From assembly GCA_947569705.1 (NCBI GenBank), contig CANOSP010000010.1, forward strand, positions 1-64,000: a stretch of 64,000 nt of DNA, given 5' to 3'. This stretch comes from an uncultured Erysipelotrichaceae bacterium (lineage in GTDB: Bacteria; Bacillota_I; Bacilli_A; Erysipelotrichales; Erysipelotrichaceae). Below the pieces are notes generated by a model. It searched no databases. It saw nothing but the letters and a program-made list of their open reading frames with translations, and was not told the DNA's origin. Below, in pieces: positions 1 to 9,245 of the stretch. The position numbers were made by a program, and so were the translations under genes. Each line of letters opens with the position of its first letter. The first letter of the stretch is position 1.

Positions 1-2166
1 CGAATCTTGTCCGTTTATGATTTCATAACGATAAGTTGTCTGTGTACCGCCGATTATATCGGGAGTTCCCTCAGTTCCTTGAATGGTTCCGATCACTCCA
101 TTTCCCTTTACATTCGTTTGACTCGCCGTGAAAGTAGGTGTAGTTGTATCGCTTGAAGCACTGTCCGGTGTCAATGTCGCATTCACACCACGATAGATAA
201 TGATTTCCTTTTCTACATACACAGGATCATAATTATCATTACCCGTACTTGGATCATCATCAGCGGTTGCCCGAATCGTCACCTTATTAAACGCATTATT
301 ACCGTTATAAGTAACTTGACCTGTTTCCGAATCTATTTCAATCAAGCTTGAGAATCCACCTGTTTTGGAATAAGTAATTTTCACTCCTGTACTCGGATTC
401 GCTGTCGCTGTTTCACTCCAAGCTGTTGCCGCATCTACCATTGATTTCTTTGTCATATTGGAATCATCAAACGCTACCGTCAACTTTGTTTTCGCTACAG
501 TGAATGATGTACATGCTTTTGTGTCTGTTGTAGCTACGATCGGATCTCCGTTCGCATCAACAGAATTAATACAAAATTTATAAGTCCCTGCTTTTAATCC
601 GCCGTTTGATAAGTCAGGTGCAGTATTTTTGATTTTTACATTCAAGGATGTATTATTTGAAGAACCTTGACTGTTCAATCCGTCAATCTCAAAATTTTGA
701 TAAGTATTGTCCCCGTCAGATTCTACTGTATAAGTCAGCGGCATCACTCCTTGAGGATTGACTGTAATTTTTCCTATCACCTGTCCTGCATTTACATTCT
801 TGTTAAACTCATATTCGTTTCCGCCTGATGCTCCGCTTTGCGGTGTCGCTGTATAACTTATACTATGCGGTTTTACAATCTCAAGATTTTTATAATCAGA
901 AATTAATGAGCATCCGGCAGGAGTGTTATCACTATCGCTATATGCTTCATTAACAATCGCAATCTTATAATTACCGATTGGAATCCCGGTAGTATCAAAT
1001 GTATAATCACCTTTACCCTTAGCCGATTCAAGCGGCTTATAATATTTCAATTCTCCGCTTTGATTAAACACCAATACCGATAATGTATATGAATTCCCGC
1101 GCGCATCAGTGCCATTATTTGCATCAGCGTTTAACTTCACCGTACTGTTCTCAATTATTTTAGAAACCACATTACCGGTTTGATTCTTAATTGAATTAAA
1201 ATTCACAGTCAAAGCAGAATCATGTATGCGGAGTTTCATATCCTCACCAACCGCATTTTTCATCAAGTCACCGGTTGTAAATACCGGCTCTTTCACTTTT
1301 GCGATCTCATTTGCGGTTCCCTTTGAAACGGCAAATACCACATTTGAAAGATCAAGGAAAGTTCCGAAACGATAGTAATGAGAAGTATTGACATTATGAC
1401 GTGGGTCGGTGTAAGCACCAGTTGCACAAGTAACCATATGTTGCATATCAAGTGTGGAAAAGCGTATTGTTCCCCAATACACATCACAGTTATTTACTGT
1501 AATATCTGCCGATGTTAATCCCAAGCCGCTGGGTTGTGAACCATATCCCCATGAAAGTTCATATGCACTGTGATAAACAAATATTCGATTTTCTGAATAA
1601 TCTATAAAATTCTCAATGCTAGCGCCAGTACTTTCTGCACGAAAATTTTTGTAGACCAAGCGATCCTTAATCAGTGAATTTTCTACCACATTATTTGCAA
1701 CTGACGAATTTAATTGATCTAATACTGTTCGAACATTACTATCTCGATATAAAATTCCGGTTCCCCAGATAACAGGTCCCCATGCACGTGAATTCATTAC
1801 ATGCCATGTAGATGAAGGATAAGTAATTACCGGACCGGATGATATAGTAAAACCTTGAAAAACCGTAGAATCTAATGTATAGGAACCCGGATTGGTCGCA
1901 TTACTTGAGCCGCTTTGTATTAATCGCCAAGCTAACGGATCACCCTCCGGAGAAGTTTCATTAAATAATATAGAATCACCTTTTTTCATTGCTCCGTTTG
2001 TCCCGTCCGGCAGTACTCCTTTATATCCGATCCTGCCTGTTACCTCACCACCGGATTGATAATTAGCAACACTTGCTTTCATCGTTTTTTGCACATAATC
2101 GCATGCCAAAGCAATACTAAAAGTGCTTATTAAAGCAATCATTATAATTATAAATTTTTTCTGCAC
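1..2166 (-). CDS. Large secreted surface protein, C-terminus beyond window edge
   Basis: An open frame of 722 codons runs from a GTG at 2166 to the window edge without a stop, so the gene is partial. The GTG is preceded by GAGGTG at a suitable distance, and no better ATG exists upstream. The product starts with a hydrophobic signal sequence of about 21 residues ending in ALAC, which could be a signal peptidase I site or a poor lipobox. The next 250 residues contain aromatic-rich stretches that I do not recognise. After that come several Thr/Ser/Asn-rich beta-sandwich-like segments of the kind found in cadherin-like or Ig-like repeat regions of large adhesins (for example IDSETGQVTYNGNN). A surface or adhesin role is inferred from architecture only. 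The sigma factor gene lies 131 bp upstream on the same strand. Confidence 0.75.
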   Translation of the reverse strand, partial: MQKKFIIIMIALISTFSIALACDYVQKTMKASVANYQSGGEVTGRIGYKGVLPDGTNGAMKKGDSILFNETSPEGDPLAWRLIQSGSSNATNPGSYTLDSTVFQGFTISSGPVITYPSSTWHVMNSRAWGPVIWGTGILYRDSNVRTVLDQLNSSVANNVVENSLIKDRLVYKNFRAESTGASIENFIDYSENRIFVYHSAYELSWGYGSQPSGLGLTSADITVNNCDVYWGTIRFSTLDMQHMVTCATGAYTDPRHNVNTSHYYRFGTFLDLSNVVFAVSKGTANEIAKVKEPVFTTGDLMKNAVGEDMKLRIHDSALTVNFNSIKNQTGNVVSKIIENSTVKLNADANNGTDARGNSYTLSVLVFNQSGELKYYKPLESAKGKGDYTFDTTGIPIGNYKIAIVNEAYSDSDNTPAGCSLISDYKNLEIVKPHSISYTATPQSGASGGNEYEFNKNVNAGQVIGKITVNPQGVMPLTYTVESDGDNTYQNFEIDGLNSQGSSNNTSLNVKIKNTAPDLSNGGLKAGTYKFCINSVDANGDPIVATTDTKACTSFTVAKTKLTVAFDDSNMTKKSMVDAATAWSETATANPSTGVKITYSKTGGFSSLIEIDSETGQVTYNGNNAFNKVTIRATADDDPSTGNDNYDPVYVEKEIIIYRGVNATLTPDSASSDTTTPTFTASQTNVKGNGVIGTIQGTEGTPDIIGGTQTTYRYEIINGQDS

Positions 2167-2297
2167 TGTAATCACCTCAATCATTAAGCAAGCGATTTGA
2201 AACAAAATCCGGTTACTCTTCGCCGATGCTTCAGATACTGGATGCAGGTAACTGTTGAAAGGTTGAACAAATATGAAATTTTTTAAAAATACTGCAA

Positions 2298-3332
2298 TTA
2301 TTTATATTTTTCAATCAGCTGATGCCAATTTCTGCGTTCTAATAACTCTTGATAACCACCCTGATAATCAATCAAAGCTTCATAAACCGGAAGAATCTCC
2401 TGAATCTCCCGTTCACTTTTAGTCCTCATCTCCACATCACAATCTGCCCAATCAATTAAGACGGTATAAGCTTCTCTCGGTGTAACAATCTTTTGATTCC
2501 GATACTCTAAGGAGCGAAATTCTTTTTTCGGTGTTATCGTATCCTGTGTTTTGTTACTTTCCGCATCTATCCATGCCTTGATACCTAATGCAGTTGAAAG
2601 ACAAATAACAGCGGTTAATGAAAATTTAATAGCCTGTAATATTCCTGATGTAGGAATTGCCGTTCGCAAAAAAGGAATCGACACAAACTTTGGCTCTTTA
2701 ACCAATGAACCGCCTAACATAAACAGTGTTGCTTCCAAAGTTTTATTATGAAAGTTCAATGTAATATCATTTGCTTTTTCATATGCTTCTATTTCTGCTT
2801 TCAAATATTTTTTCGCATACAACAAACGACTTTTTATCGTCCCTTCCGGGCTTTCCGTCAATTCGGCGATTTCTTTAATTGACAACTGTGAAAAGAAAAA
2901 CAAAATCAGCACTTCACGATATTGCGATTTTAGATTTCTCATACAGTCATACAGCACCTCTAAATCGCTTTCATGATGCGCTTTCTTTTGCGGACAAAAT
3001 TCTTCACGCATTTCTTCGCTGTTTTGTAAAAGATCCAAATATTCATCGCCCATGTAATGATCTTTGTTTTTACGAAACAACATTTTGGCTTTGGAATAAG
3101 TTATGCGACTCAGCCATGCTTTGAATTGAGACGGTTCTTTTAAATCATTGATTGATTTTTGAACCTGCAAAAAAACTTCCTGAACAATTTCATCCGTGTC
3201 GGCATGGTTTTTGGTCAGTCCGTATGCGATGTATCTAACCAGCTTATAATAACGCCGATAGATTTCATTAAAGGCTGCTTCGTCCTGTTGCTGCAAATTC
3301 GCAATCAGTTCAGGAAGTTTCATTGTTTTCAT
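2298..3332 (-). CDS. ECF-like sigma-70 factor with C-terminal membrane segment
   Basis: The 344-residue product has a sigma region 2 at about residues 15-90 (core-binding and -10 helix, with DTDEIVQEVFLQV) and a region 4 helix-turn-helix at about 130-180 (LSIKEIAELTESPEGTIKSRL). Typical ECF sigmas end near residue 180. This one continues for about 165 residues, with one clear hydrophobic segment near 232-254 followed by a polar tail of about 90 residues. The extension is probably a built-in anchor whose tail faces outward, which could hold the sigma at the membrane until released. Proteolytic release is inference. The ATG at 3332 follows AAAGGAG. It is the gene immediately upstream of the large surface protein and may control it. 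No separate anti-sigma gene is adjacent. Confidence 0.85.
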   Translation of the reverse strand: MKTMKLPELIANLQQQDEAAFNEIYRRYYKLVRYIAYGLTKNHADTDEIVQEVFLQVQKSINDLKEPSQFKAWLSRITYSKAKMLFRKNKDHYMGDEYLDLLQNSEEMREEFCPQKKAHHESDLEVLYDCMRNLKSQYREVLILFFFSQLSIKEIAELTESPEGTIKSRLLYAKKYLKAEIEAYEKANDITLNFHNKTLEATLFMLGGSLVKEPKFVSIPFLRTAIPTSGILQAIKFSLTAVICLSTALGIKAWIDAESNKTQDTITPKKEFRSLEYRNQKIVTPREAYTVLIDWADCDVEMRTKSEREIQEILPVYEALIDYQGGYQELLERRNWHQLIEKYK

Positions 3333-3670
3333 AAAATCTCCTTTTTCTGTCTGTTTTTTTATAATAAATCATACATGGGGATATGTCAACAGCTTAAGCA
3401 CTTGAAAATTTTAACAATTGATATTATCGCATTTTACATTGATTGAGATTCGACGCTTTAAACAACGCATTTCTGTTATAATTTTTCGGTAATTCTGCAA
3501 TTTTCTGCCCAATAAAAAAAGCAGCCGATGTATGTTTAAGGGATACCCGAAACGCATACATGCGGCTGTTTTCTTGATTCAAAAGATAGTTCTCTGTTCA
3601 TTTGTTGCGAATGATCAATAGGATTTCGCTTCATGTAATATTACCATTCGCTAATATTATAAAGTTTGAA
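3333..3670. other. Intergenic region between sigma factor and DUF1848 gene
   Basis: This 338-bp gap holds the upstream region of the sigma gene and, at 3522-3568, the terminator of the upstream operon. No coding sequence with a convincing ribosome site was seen. Confidence 0.5.
3513..3568 (-). terminator. Intrinsic terminator of the pheA-DUF1848 operon
   Basis: The arms CAGCCGATGTATG (3522-3534) and CATACATGCGGCTG (3555-3568) pair with a single one-base bulge. On the minus strand the hairpin is followed by a run of seven T residues (3514-3520 on the plus strand). It lies about 100 bp beyond the stop of the DUF1848 gene, so it ends the four-gene operon. Confidence 0.85.
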
Positions 3671-4591
3671 TTAAAATAACGGTATCTGACGATGTTGCTT
3701 TTCTGTGCGAATTGTGATATGATCCTTTGCCGTAATTTCACCGATCAGCACACTTGCGTCGGGGTTGTGAGTGAGGCAGCGTTGCTTTACCGCTTCTTCA
3801 TTATAATTCGCATAACAATAGCGACAATAATGAGAACAGGTATTATAATCACCAATATCAACCGTCGACAGACAGTTACAGCTTCTAACTGCCTTTCCCT
3901 GCGGCGGATCGTATGGATGATGAAGCAGCTTTTCCATAATTTCCTTTGATATACAGGCTCCGTTTTTGATTCCGTACTCGCTCAGATCAATCGCTTCCGC
4001 ACAGGTTTGCAGCGTTAAATCATAAGGTTTAACGATTTTTGAGAAGACCTTTGCACACTCTATCATTTCGGTTTTTGTGATTGGATGTAAGGACAGTTCT
4101 TTCGCATGTTGGGTCGTATTTTTATAAATATCGACAAAGGAAAAAATGATGGTGTCAATATAGGGTGCTACTTGATCAATCAGCTTTTGAAATGCCTTTT
4201 GATGATACTCTATCGTATAGCGATTATTTAACAGGACGGGATCATAGCGTAAGACAACTCGCTCTTTTCCGATTTTTTCACTTAATGCGATAATGGATTG
4301 AATCACCTGTTGCTTATCAGGTACATGCGGTTCAATATCGTGATGATACGGTGTTAAGGTGATATGGAAAAGATACGGAAAGGGAATTTCATCTAATCTG
4401 TTAATCATCGGGAAAGGATCTTTGGTACAAAAAAGACAAGCATCGATATTGCTTTTGGTTAAAGGAATGCGGCTGAGTTGATGCGGATCGTACAGATTGC
4501 GCACATCGACAAAGCCGGCACGAATGCGATTGAAAAACCATTCACTGTAAAACGCCGGTATATCACAGCGTCCGCTGACGAATAAAATCAT
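3671..4591 (-). CDS. DUF1848 family Fe-S protein
   Basis: The 306-residue protein matches the DUF1848 family: an N-terminal MILFVSGRCDIPAFYSEWF, a DACLFCTKDP motif, and a C-terminal cysteine cluster with the form CxHYCRYCYANY near residue 260. The C-terminal CxxxCxxC arrangement resembles radical-SAM or spore-photoproduct-lyase-like cluster sites, so an iron-sulphur cluster is likely. Its reaction and substrate are not established. The ATG follows AAGGAGG six bases upstream. It is the last gene of the pheA operon, 42 bp after the PP2C-like gene, and a terminator follows. Its link with phenylalanine synthesis is unclear and may only be positional. Confidence 0.8.
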   Translation of the reverse strand: MILFVSGRCDIPAFYSEWFFNRIRAGFVDVRNLYDPHQLSRIPLTKSNIDACLFCTKDPFPMINRLDEIPFPYLFHITLTPYHHDIEPHVPDKQQVIQSIIALSEKIGKERVVLRYDPVLLNNRYTIEYHQKAFQKLIDQVAPYIDTIIFSFVDIYKNTTQHAKELSLHPITKTEMIECAKVFSKIVKPYDLTLQTCAEAIDLSEYGIKNGACISKEIMEKLLHHPYDPPQGKAVRSCNCLSTVDIGDYNTCSHYCRYCYANYNEEAVKQRCLTHNPDASVLIGEITAKDHITIRTEKQHRQIPLF

Positions 4592-4633
4592 AAGCTTCCT
4601 CCTTACCTTATTTCAATTCTGTGAAGTTTTATT

Positions 4634-5509
4634 TTATTCGTTTCGATGATGAAGCTGATTCACTTCATTGACATCAAAAAATACTACGGTGCTTTGTCCG
4701 GATAATGTCTCCTGCATATAACGTGCCAGCTTTTCGTTTTTCTGTTTTTTCATTAACATCGATTCGTACAGTTCTACAAACTCTCCGCTTCGTTCCTGTT
4801 TTAAATATTGATCCAAATAAGTCGTTACCTTTTGACAGTTATAGTATTTGGAAAAACCGTTACATACAAGCGATACGCTTTTTATATCATGCAGCGGCAT
4901 GGAACCTGTCAAGGCATATTTCACTACAGTCGCATCTTCTCCCAACACATAGTATCCGCCTTCAATATTGCGCTTTAAGCGATTCTCCACCAGTAAATGA
5001 TCCATAAAATTACGCGCTGTGAATAACGGCATACGCTTTTTATCATGCATTTCTCTGCTTAACTCTAATAATTTAGCGTCCAACTCCTGAAGCCGCAAAT
5101 CGCTGTATGAGGTTATCGTGTTATCTTGATGAGTGATGATCAGCTCACAATTTCCTAATATAAAATAGTATAAGCGTGAGTGCAGTACTCTGACCACTGC
5201 ACAACAAGCATTAGGAAATTCTAAATCGCAACAGTTTTGCGCTGTCGGATAGTTTAAAAGCCGTCGGTGAATATGCCGCATTCCCTGATACATAATATCG
5301 GGAATACTCCATCGTCGGTTGGTTAAGTTTTGTTTTAAATACATGTTTAATTCTTTGACAAACCATTCGCCGTCATGTGCTGCTTCGGTGATATGAGTAG
5401 GAAACAGTGCATCACTTCCGTCAATTACCCATGCGCAGTTTTCCTGCACACTGCACACGTCCATCGCTTCCGGATCGGAAGTGGAGCCGTATTGAACATT
5501 GGTAAACAT
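4634..5509 (-). CDS. PP2C-like phosphatase domain protein
   Basis: The 291-residue protein has the general pattern of a compact PP2C-type phosphatase: WVIDGSD near residue 30 (the metal-binding DG motif), a NACCAVVRV strand, LGNCELI at the position of the usual GDS turn, and SVSLVCNGF where SLLLASDGF is common. Both later metal positions carry Asn where Asp is usual, so activity may be altered or lost. It starts nine bases after the aminotransferase stop with AAGGAA upstream, which suggests coupled expression. Its substrate is unknown. The family call rests on motif order and is moderately sure. Confidence 0.65.
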   Translation of the reverse strand: MFTNVQYGSTSDPEAMDVCSVQENCAWVIDGSDALFPTHITEAAHDGEWFVKELNMYLKQNLTNRRWSIPDIMYQGMRHIHRRLLNYPTAQNCCDLEFPNACCAVVRVLHSRLYYFILGNCELIITHQDNTITSYSDLRLQELDAKLLELSREMHDKKRMPLFTARNFMDHLLVENRLKRNIEGGYYVLGEDATVVKYALTGSMPLHDIKSVSLVCNGFSKYYNCQKVTTYLDQYLKQERSGEFVELYESMLMKKQKNEKLARYMQETLSGQSTVVFFDVNEVNQLHHRNE

Positions 5510-5518
5510 GCGGTTTCC

Positions 5519-6754
5519 TTACTGACAGTGATCCAGTATGGTTTTCATGCGTTTTGCCAGTCCCTTACAGTCACTGACACTTAAAGAACAGACCGCAACA
5601 CGAATGCCTTGATTTACTTTTACGGTAAATATTAATTCATCCATCAATGCCTGATGATAACGATCTCTTTGTTCATTATTATCCATACGTATTGTCACAA
5701 AGAAGCCTTCCTTATACGGATAACACGGCAGTCCCGCTTCTTTCGCTTCGCTTGTAAATATATCACTGCGCTGTTTTAACAATTCCACATAACCTGCTTT
5801 TTCTTTGTTATATGCTGCTAAATGATCGCTCGTTACAGCGGTGAAATTATCCATTGCCGCATTGGCAATATTGGACCATGTTGCACGTGCCGCCTTTTCA
5901 AACACCACTTCCACATTGCGCACATCTTCCGCATTTTGTCCCATAATCAGTGCTGCACCGCATCGCAAGCCATAGGATGTCAAAGATTTACTGCAGCTGA
6001 AAGCAATCACAATAATTACATTTTCACTGATGGCGTTGAATTGTTCCATATAGTCACGGGAATGAATAATATCATAGGAGTAATCAATATAGGCAATATC
6101 GTTTAATAATACGACCGGCATTTGCTTGCCGCATTCATTTAAAAAGCTGATAACTTCTTTCCATTCTGCTTCGGTTAATGAATAACCGGTCGGATTATGG
6201 CATGGATCATTGATCACTACGACAAGCTTTTCTTGTTGCGCCATAACTTCACGGCACGTTTGTTTAAAGTCGGTTATATTGAAATGATCATCTTCAAATA
6301 AGGAATATGTCTTTGTTTTTAAATTCGCCATTGTTGCCATTAATTGATAGGATCCCCATGCAATTTGCGGCAGTATCACAGTTTCCCCTTGATCTAAGCA
6401 TTCACTGATTGTAATATTCACTGCGCCGGTTCCGCCCGGTGTCGCAATTACGCTGTGTGCCAATGTGCTGTTGATTGAGCCAAGCAGCCAGTTCGCCACT
6501 TGATCGCGATAGCTTTTATTCCCGGTAAACGAGCCGGCATATTTCGCTTTGATTTCTTTCGGTATTTCATTGTATGGAGTAAATACGGAGTCAAAGGCAA
6601 CAAGCTTTCCGCTTTCGTCATACAAGGATCCGATCGTCGCATCGACAACCTTGTCTTTGCCGTGTTGTGCTTTTGCTTTAGCTGCTTTTTCAACAATTAC
6701 AAATACCGTATCTTCAATCGGTGTGGTATTCACTTCGTTTTTTACAAATCTCAT
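5519..6754 (-). CDS. Class I/II PLP aminotransferase, probably aromatic amino acid type
   Basis: The 411-residue protein has the fold-type I aminotransferase signatures: GGTGAVN for cofactor phosphate binding, NDPCHNPTGYSL (Asn and Pro-Thr-Gly contacts), a LNDIAYIDYSY segment and SCSKSLTSYGLRCG with the PLP lysine. Its ATG overlaps the TGA of the prephenate dehydratase gene (ATGA at 6751-6754), a sign of translational coupling. The likely role is to transaminate phenylpyruvate to phenylalanine, the last step of the pathway started by its neighbour. Broader substrates such as aspartate or tyrosine cannot be excluded from sequence. Confidence 0.88.
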   Translation of the reverse strand: MRFVKNEVNTTPIEDTVFVIVEKAAKAKAQHGKDKVVDATIGSLYDESGKLVAFDSVFTPYNEIPKEIKAKYAGSFTGNKSYRDQVANWLLGSINSTLAHSVIATPGGTGAVNITISECLDQGETVILPQIAWGSYQLMATMANLKTKTYSLFEDDHFNITDFKQTCREVMAQQEKLVVVINDPCHNPTGYSLTEAEWKEVISFLNECGKQMPVVLLNDIAYIDYSYDIIHSRDYMEQFNAISENVIIVIAFSCSKSLTSYGLRCGAALIMGQNAEDVRNVEVVFEKAARATWSNIANAAMDNFTAVTSDHLAAYNKEKAGYVELLKQRSDIFTSEAKEAGLPCYPYKEGFFVTIRMDNNEQRDRYHQALMDELIFTVKVNQGIRVAVCSLSVSDCKGLAKRMKTILDHCQ

Positions 6755-7836
6755 GCTTCATCCCTACTTTCTTTCGTATAGTATCCTGCAATTTTTATTT
6801 CTTTACATAACGACTTCATCGCGGTATACAGTTGTTTAAATTCTTTGCTGTCAAGCTGCGCTACTAACTCTACATAGAAATAATAGGCAAACGGTTCATC
6901 TTTTAATGAACGGGAGTGGATGCTTTCCATGTTGAATCCGTGATCGCTGATGATTGCCATTACTTTGGCTAAGGATCCGGTGGTATGCGGCAGGGTAAAT
7001 ACTAAGGAAATGCGATTTCCTTCTGCCGGTAACTGTTTTCCTATGACAATAAAGCGAGTCGTATTATCACTCGATGTATTTATATCTTCTGCCAATATGC
7101 TTAATCCGTACAGTTCCGCGGTTTCTTTAGATGCGATTGCGGCTTTGGTAATATCGTTTTGTTCGGCAATATATTGTGCTGCCATCGCTGTATTGGGATA
7201 GGGAATACATTCAATATTTCTGCCTTCCAAGAATTTCTTTGACTGTGATATTGCTTGATCTTTGGAATATACTTGGCGGATATCGCTGATTTCGGCACCT
7301 TTGATGCCTAACAGATTCTGATGTATTTTTAAGTCGTACATACGATGGATACAAATATTATGTGACAGGATTAAATCCATGTTTTCTCCGACTTCTCCGG
7401 TATAGGAATTTTCAAACGGCAACACGCCGTAACTTGCTTCTCCGTTCTCTACTTGTTCGACAACTTCCTCAAAGGTCGGTAAATGTACGAGCGTATCATC
7501 GGGAAACAGCTGCATCGCCGCTATATGGGAAAAGGCTCCCAATGTTCCTGCATATGCTATATGATTATGGTGAATACGGGTCTTTTGATAGGCTCGTGAC
7601 AATCTCATCACTTCGGTGATAAACTCGGTATAGTAACCTTTATAGGTTGTATCTTGTATGTATTCGGTGTTTTTTTCTATGACTTGTGCCTCTCTTGCGG
7701 AGTCCAAAATTTCCATTTGGTGTGCCAGCTTATAGGCGATGACTTCTTCGACTGTTTGCATCCGTTCTTCAAACAGTTTTGCCATTTGCGCATCGATTTC
7801 GTTGATTTTTTTGCGGGCGGATTGCAGTTGATCCAT
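6751..7836 (-). CDS. pheA: Bifunctional chorismate mutase / prephenate dehydratase
   Basis: The 361-residue protein converts chorismate to prephenate and then to phenylpyruvate. An AroQ-type chorismate mutase helix bundle fills about residues 1-85 (IDAQMAKLFEERMQ). The prephenate dehydratase domain spans about 90-275 and ends with the NTTRFIVIG motif containing the catalytic Thr-Arg-Phe. An ACT regulatory domain (GSLAKVMAIISDHGFNMES) follows, so feedback by phenylalanine is likely. It is the first gene of a four-gene operon that includes an aminotransferase, which together would complete phenylalanine synthesis. The ATG has GGAAGTG upstream. Confidence 0.95.
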   Translation of the reverse strand: MDQLQSARKKINEIDAQMAKLFEERMQTVEEVIAYKLAHQMEILDSAREAQVIEKNTEYIQDTTYKGYYTEFITEVMRLSRAYQKTRIHHNHIAYAGTLGAFSHIAAMQLFPDDTLVHLPTFEEVVEQVENGEASYGVLPFENSYTGEVGENMDLILSHNICIHRMYDLKIHQNLLGIKGAEISDIRQVYSKDQAISQSKKFLEGRNIECIPYPNTAMAAQYIAEQNDITKAAIASKETAELYGLSILAEDINTSSDNTTRFIVIGKQLPAEGNRISLVFTLPHTTGSLAKVMAIISDHGFNMESIHSRSLKDEPFAYYFYVELVAQLDSKEFKQLYTAMKSLCKEIKIAGYYTKESRDEA

Positions 7837-7870
7837 GGTGTCACTTCCTTTAGTTTTTTTCGCTGTGTTT

Positions 7871-7879
7871 ATTATACCA
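7871..7879 (-). promoter_or_regulatory. Probable extended -10 promoter of the pheA operon
   Basis: The minus strand reads TGGTATAAT 35-45 bases upstream of the pheA start codon. It combines a perfect -10 hexamer with a TGn extension. The -35 region is weak, which fits an extended -10 promoter. No attenuator is visible in the short leader. Confidence 0.5.
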
Positions 7880-7990
7880 TGAATGCGATGAATTGCGTGC
7901 GATATTTAGTTATTTTAAGCGTTGATGCGGTGAATCGCTTTGATATGGGAATTTTTATGGTTGATCGTCAGGTTAATCGGATACAGAAAA

Positions 7991-8014
7991 AAGGCACCAT
8001 GTGTATGATGCCTT
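7991..8014 (-). terminator. Intrinsic terminator after pta
   Basis: On the minus strand the hairpin AAGGCATCA/TGGTGCCTT has nine paired positions with one G-T pair and a six-base loop, and it is followed by TTTTTT. It lies about 20 bp after the phosphate acetyltransferase stop. Confidence 0.85.
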
Positions 8015-8032
8015 GACTGTTATTGTGTTGTA

Positions 8033-9004
8033 TTATATGTCCATGCCTTTTTGTGCCGCAGTAACAATTGCCATCTTATAGATTTCTTCTTCGTTACAGC
8101 CGCGTGACAAGTCGTTGATCGGTGCGTTTAAGCCTTGCAGAATCGGTCCGATTGCTTCGTATCCGCCCAGTCGTGCCGCAATCTTATAACCGATATTGCC
8201 GGCATCGATATTAGGGAAGATAAATGTATTGACGTGTCCCGCCACATCGGAATGCGGTGCTTTCAGCTTCGCCACTTCATCGGCAACACAGCAGTCAAAC
8301 TGCATTTCTCCGTCTACCTCAAAATCTAACGGCATACGGTTTAAGCGCTCGCTTGCCTCTTGTACCTTGGAAACGCTCGCACCTTTGGCAGAGCCGTATG
8401 TAGAATAGGATAACAAGCCGATATGCGGTTCAATTCCGAATTGGCGTACGGTATTTGCTGTCTGTAGTGTAATCTCAACCAGTTCATCGGTATTTGGATC
8501 GATGTTGATGGAACAATCGCCCATAACGAGCTGTTCTTCGTCTTTTAACAGGATAAAGCAGCTTGATACAATGGAATTACCCGGTCTTGCTTTGATCAGC
8601 TGCAGTGCCGGTCTTACGGTATCGGCTGTGGAGTAGGTAGCTCCGCCCAGCAAACCATCCGCATAGCCCAATTGAACAAGCATGGTACCGAAGTAGTTGG
8701 TTTGTAACAACAGCTTGCGGCATGTTTCCGCATCCATTTTTCCTTTACGTAGTTCAATCATCTTCGTAACCATTTCGTCCATCATTTGATACTCATATGG
8801 ATCCAGTATTTCCATCTCATCTACCGAGACGCCGTTTGCTTTGGCACATCCGGTAATTTCGTTGCGGTTGCCTAACAGCACCGGTTCCAATACTTGATCC
8901 TCAAAGAGTCTAACCGCAGCTTTCAGTACACGCGGGTCGCTTCCCTCGGTAAATACGATGCGGATCCCTTTCCCTTTTATTTTATTAATTAATTCAGCAA
9001 TCAT
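8033..9004 (-). CDS. pta: Phosphate acetyltransferase
   Basis: The 323-residue protein matches the short form of phosphotransacetylase in length and sequence (IRIVFTEGSDPRVLKAA at the N-terminus, GLLGGATYSTADTVRPALQ in the middle, IFPNIDAGNIGYKIAARLGG near the C-terminus). It interconverts acetyl-CoA and acetyl phosphate in the fermentative acetate pathway in the cytoplasm. It has its own promoter and terminator, so it forms a single-gene unit. No acetate kinase gene is next to it. Confidence 0.95.
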   Translation of the reverse strand: MIAELINKIKGKGIRIVFTEGSDPRVLKAAVRLFEDQVLEPVLLGNRNEITGCAKANGVSVDEMEILDPYEYQMMDEMVTKMIELRKGKMDAETCRKLLLQTNYFGTMLVQLGYADGLLGGATYSTADTVRPALQLIKARPGNSIVSSCFILLKDEEQLVMGDCSINIDPNTDELVEITLQTANTVRQFGIEPHIGLLSYSTYGSAKGASVSKVQEASERLNRMPLDFEVDGEMQFDCCVADEVAKLKAPHSDVAGHVNTFIFPNIDAGNIGYKIAARLGGYEAIGPILQGLNAPINDLSRGCNEEEIYKMAIVTAAQKGMDI

Positions 9005-9033
9005 AAAACATATGCCTCACTTTCCTATGAATT

Positions 9034-9039
9034 ATTATA
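9034..9039 (-). promoter_or_regulatory. Probable -10 element of the pta promoter
   Basis: The minus strand carries TATAAT about 30 bases upstream of the pta start. The -35 region 17 bases further up is only a weak match (TTTATT-like). Confidence 0.45.
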
Positions 9040-9245
9040 CACCGAAGTTGTGGATAATAAAAGCGGTTTCAGGGAAGAAAAAGGAAAATGTTCTGAATTT
9101 ACAGCGATGATGTTTTCGCTGTCTTTATTCTGAAACAGATGTGATTGATAGATGCTGTCATTAATAATAATTCTTTGATGTTAGTAAAAATTCACGTGCT
9201 GATCAATATAAGCACTATCAAAAGTTTTAGGCTCAATTTCAAACA

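Noticed and set aside
9101-9122. Hairpin ACAGCGA/TCGCTGT as terminator of the NlpC gene
   Set aside because: The seven-base stem has no T-run on either strand and lies more than 100 bp from the stop, so the evidence is too weak.
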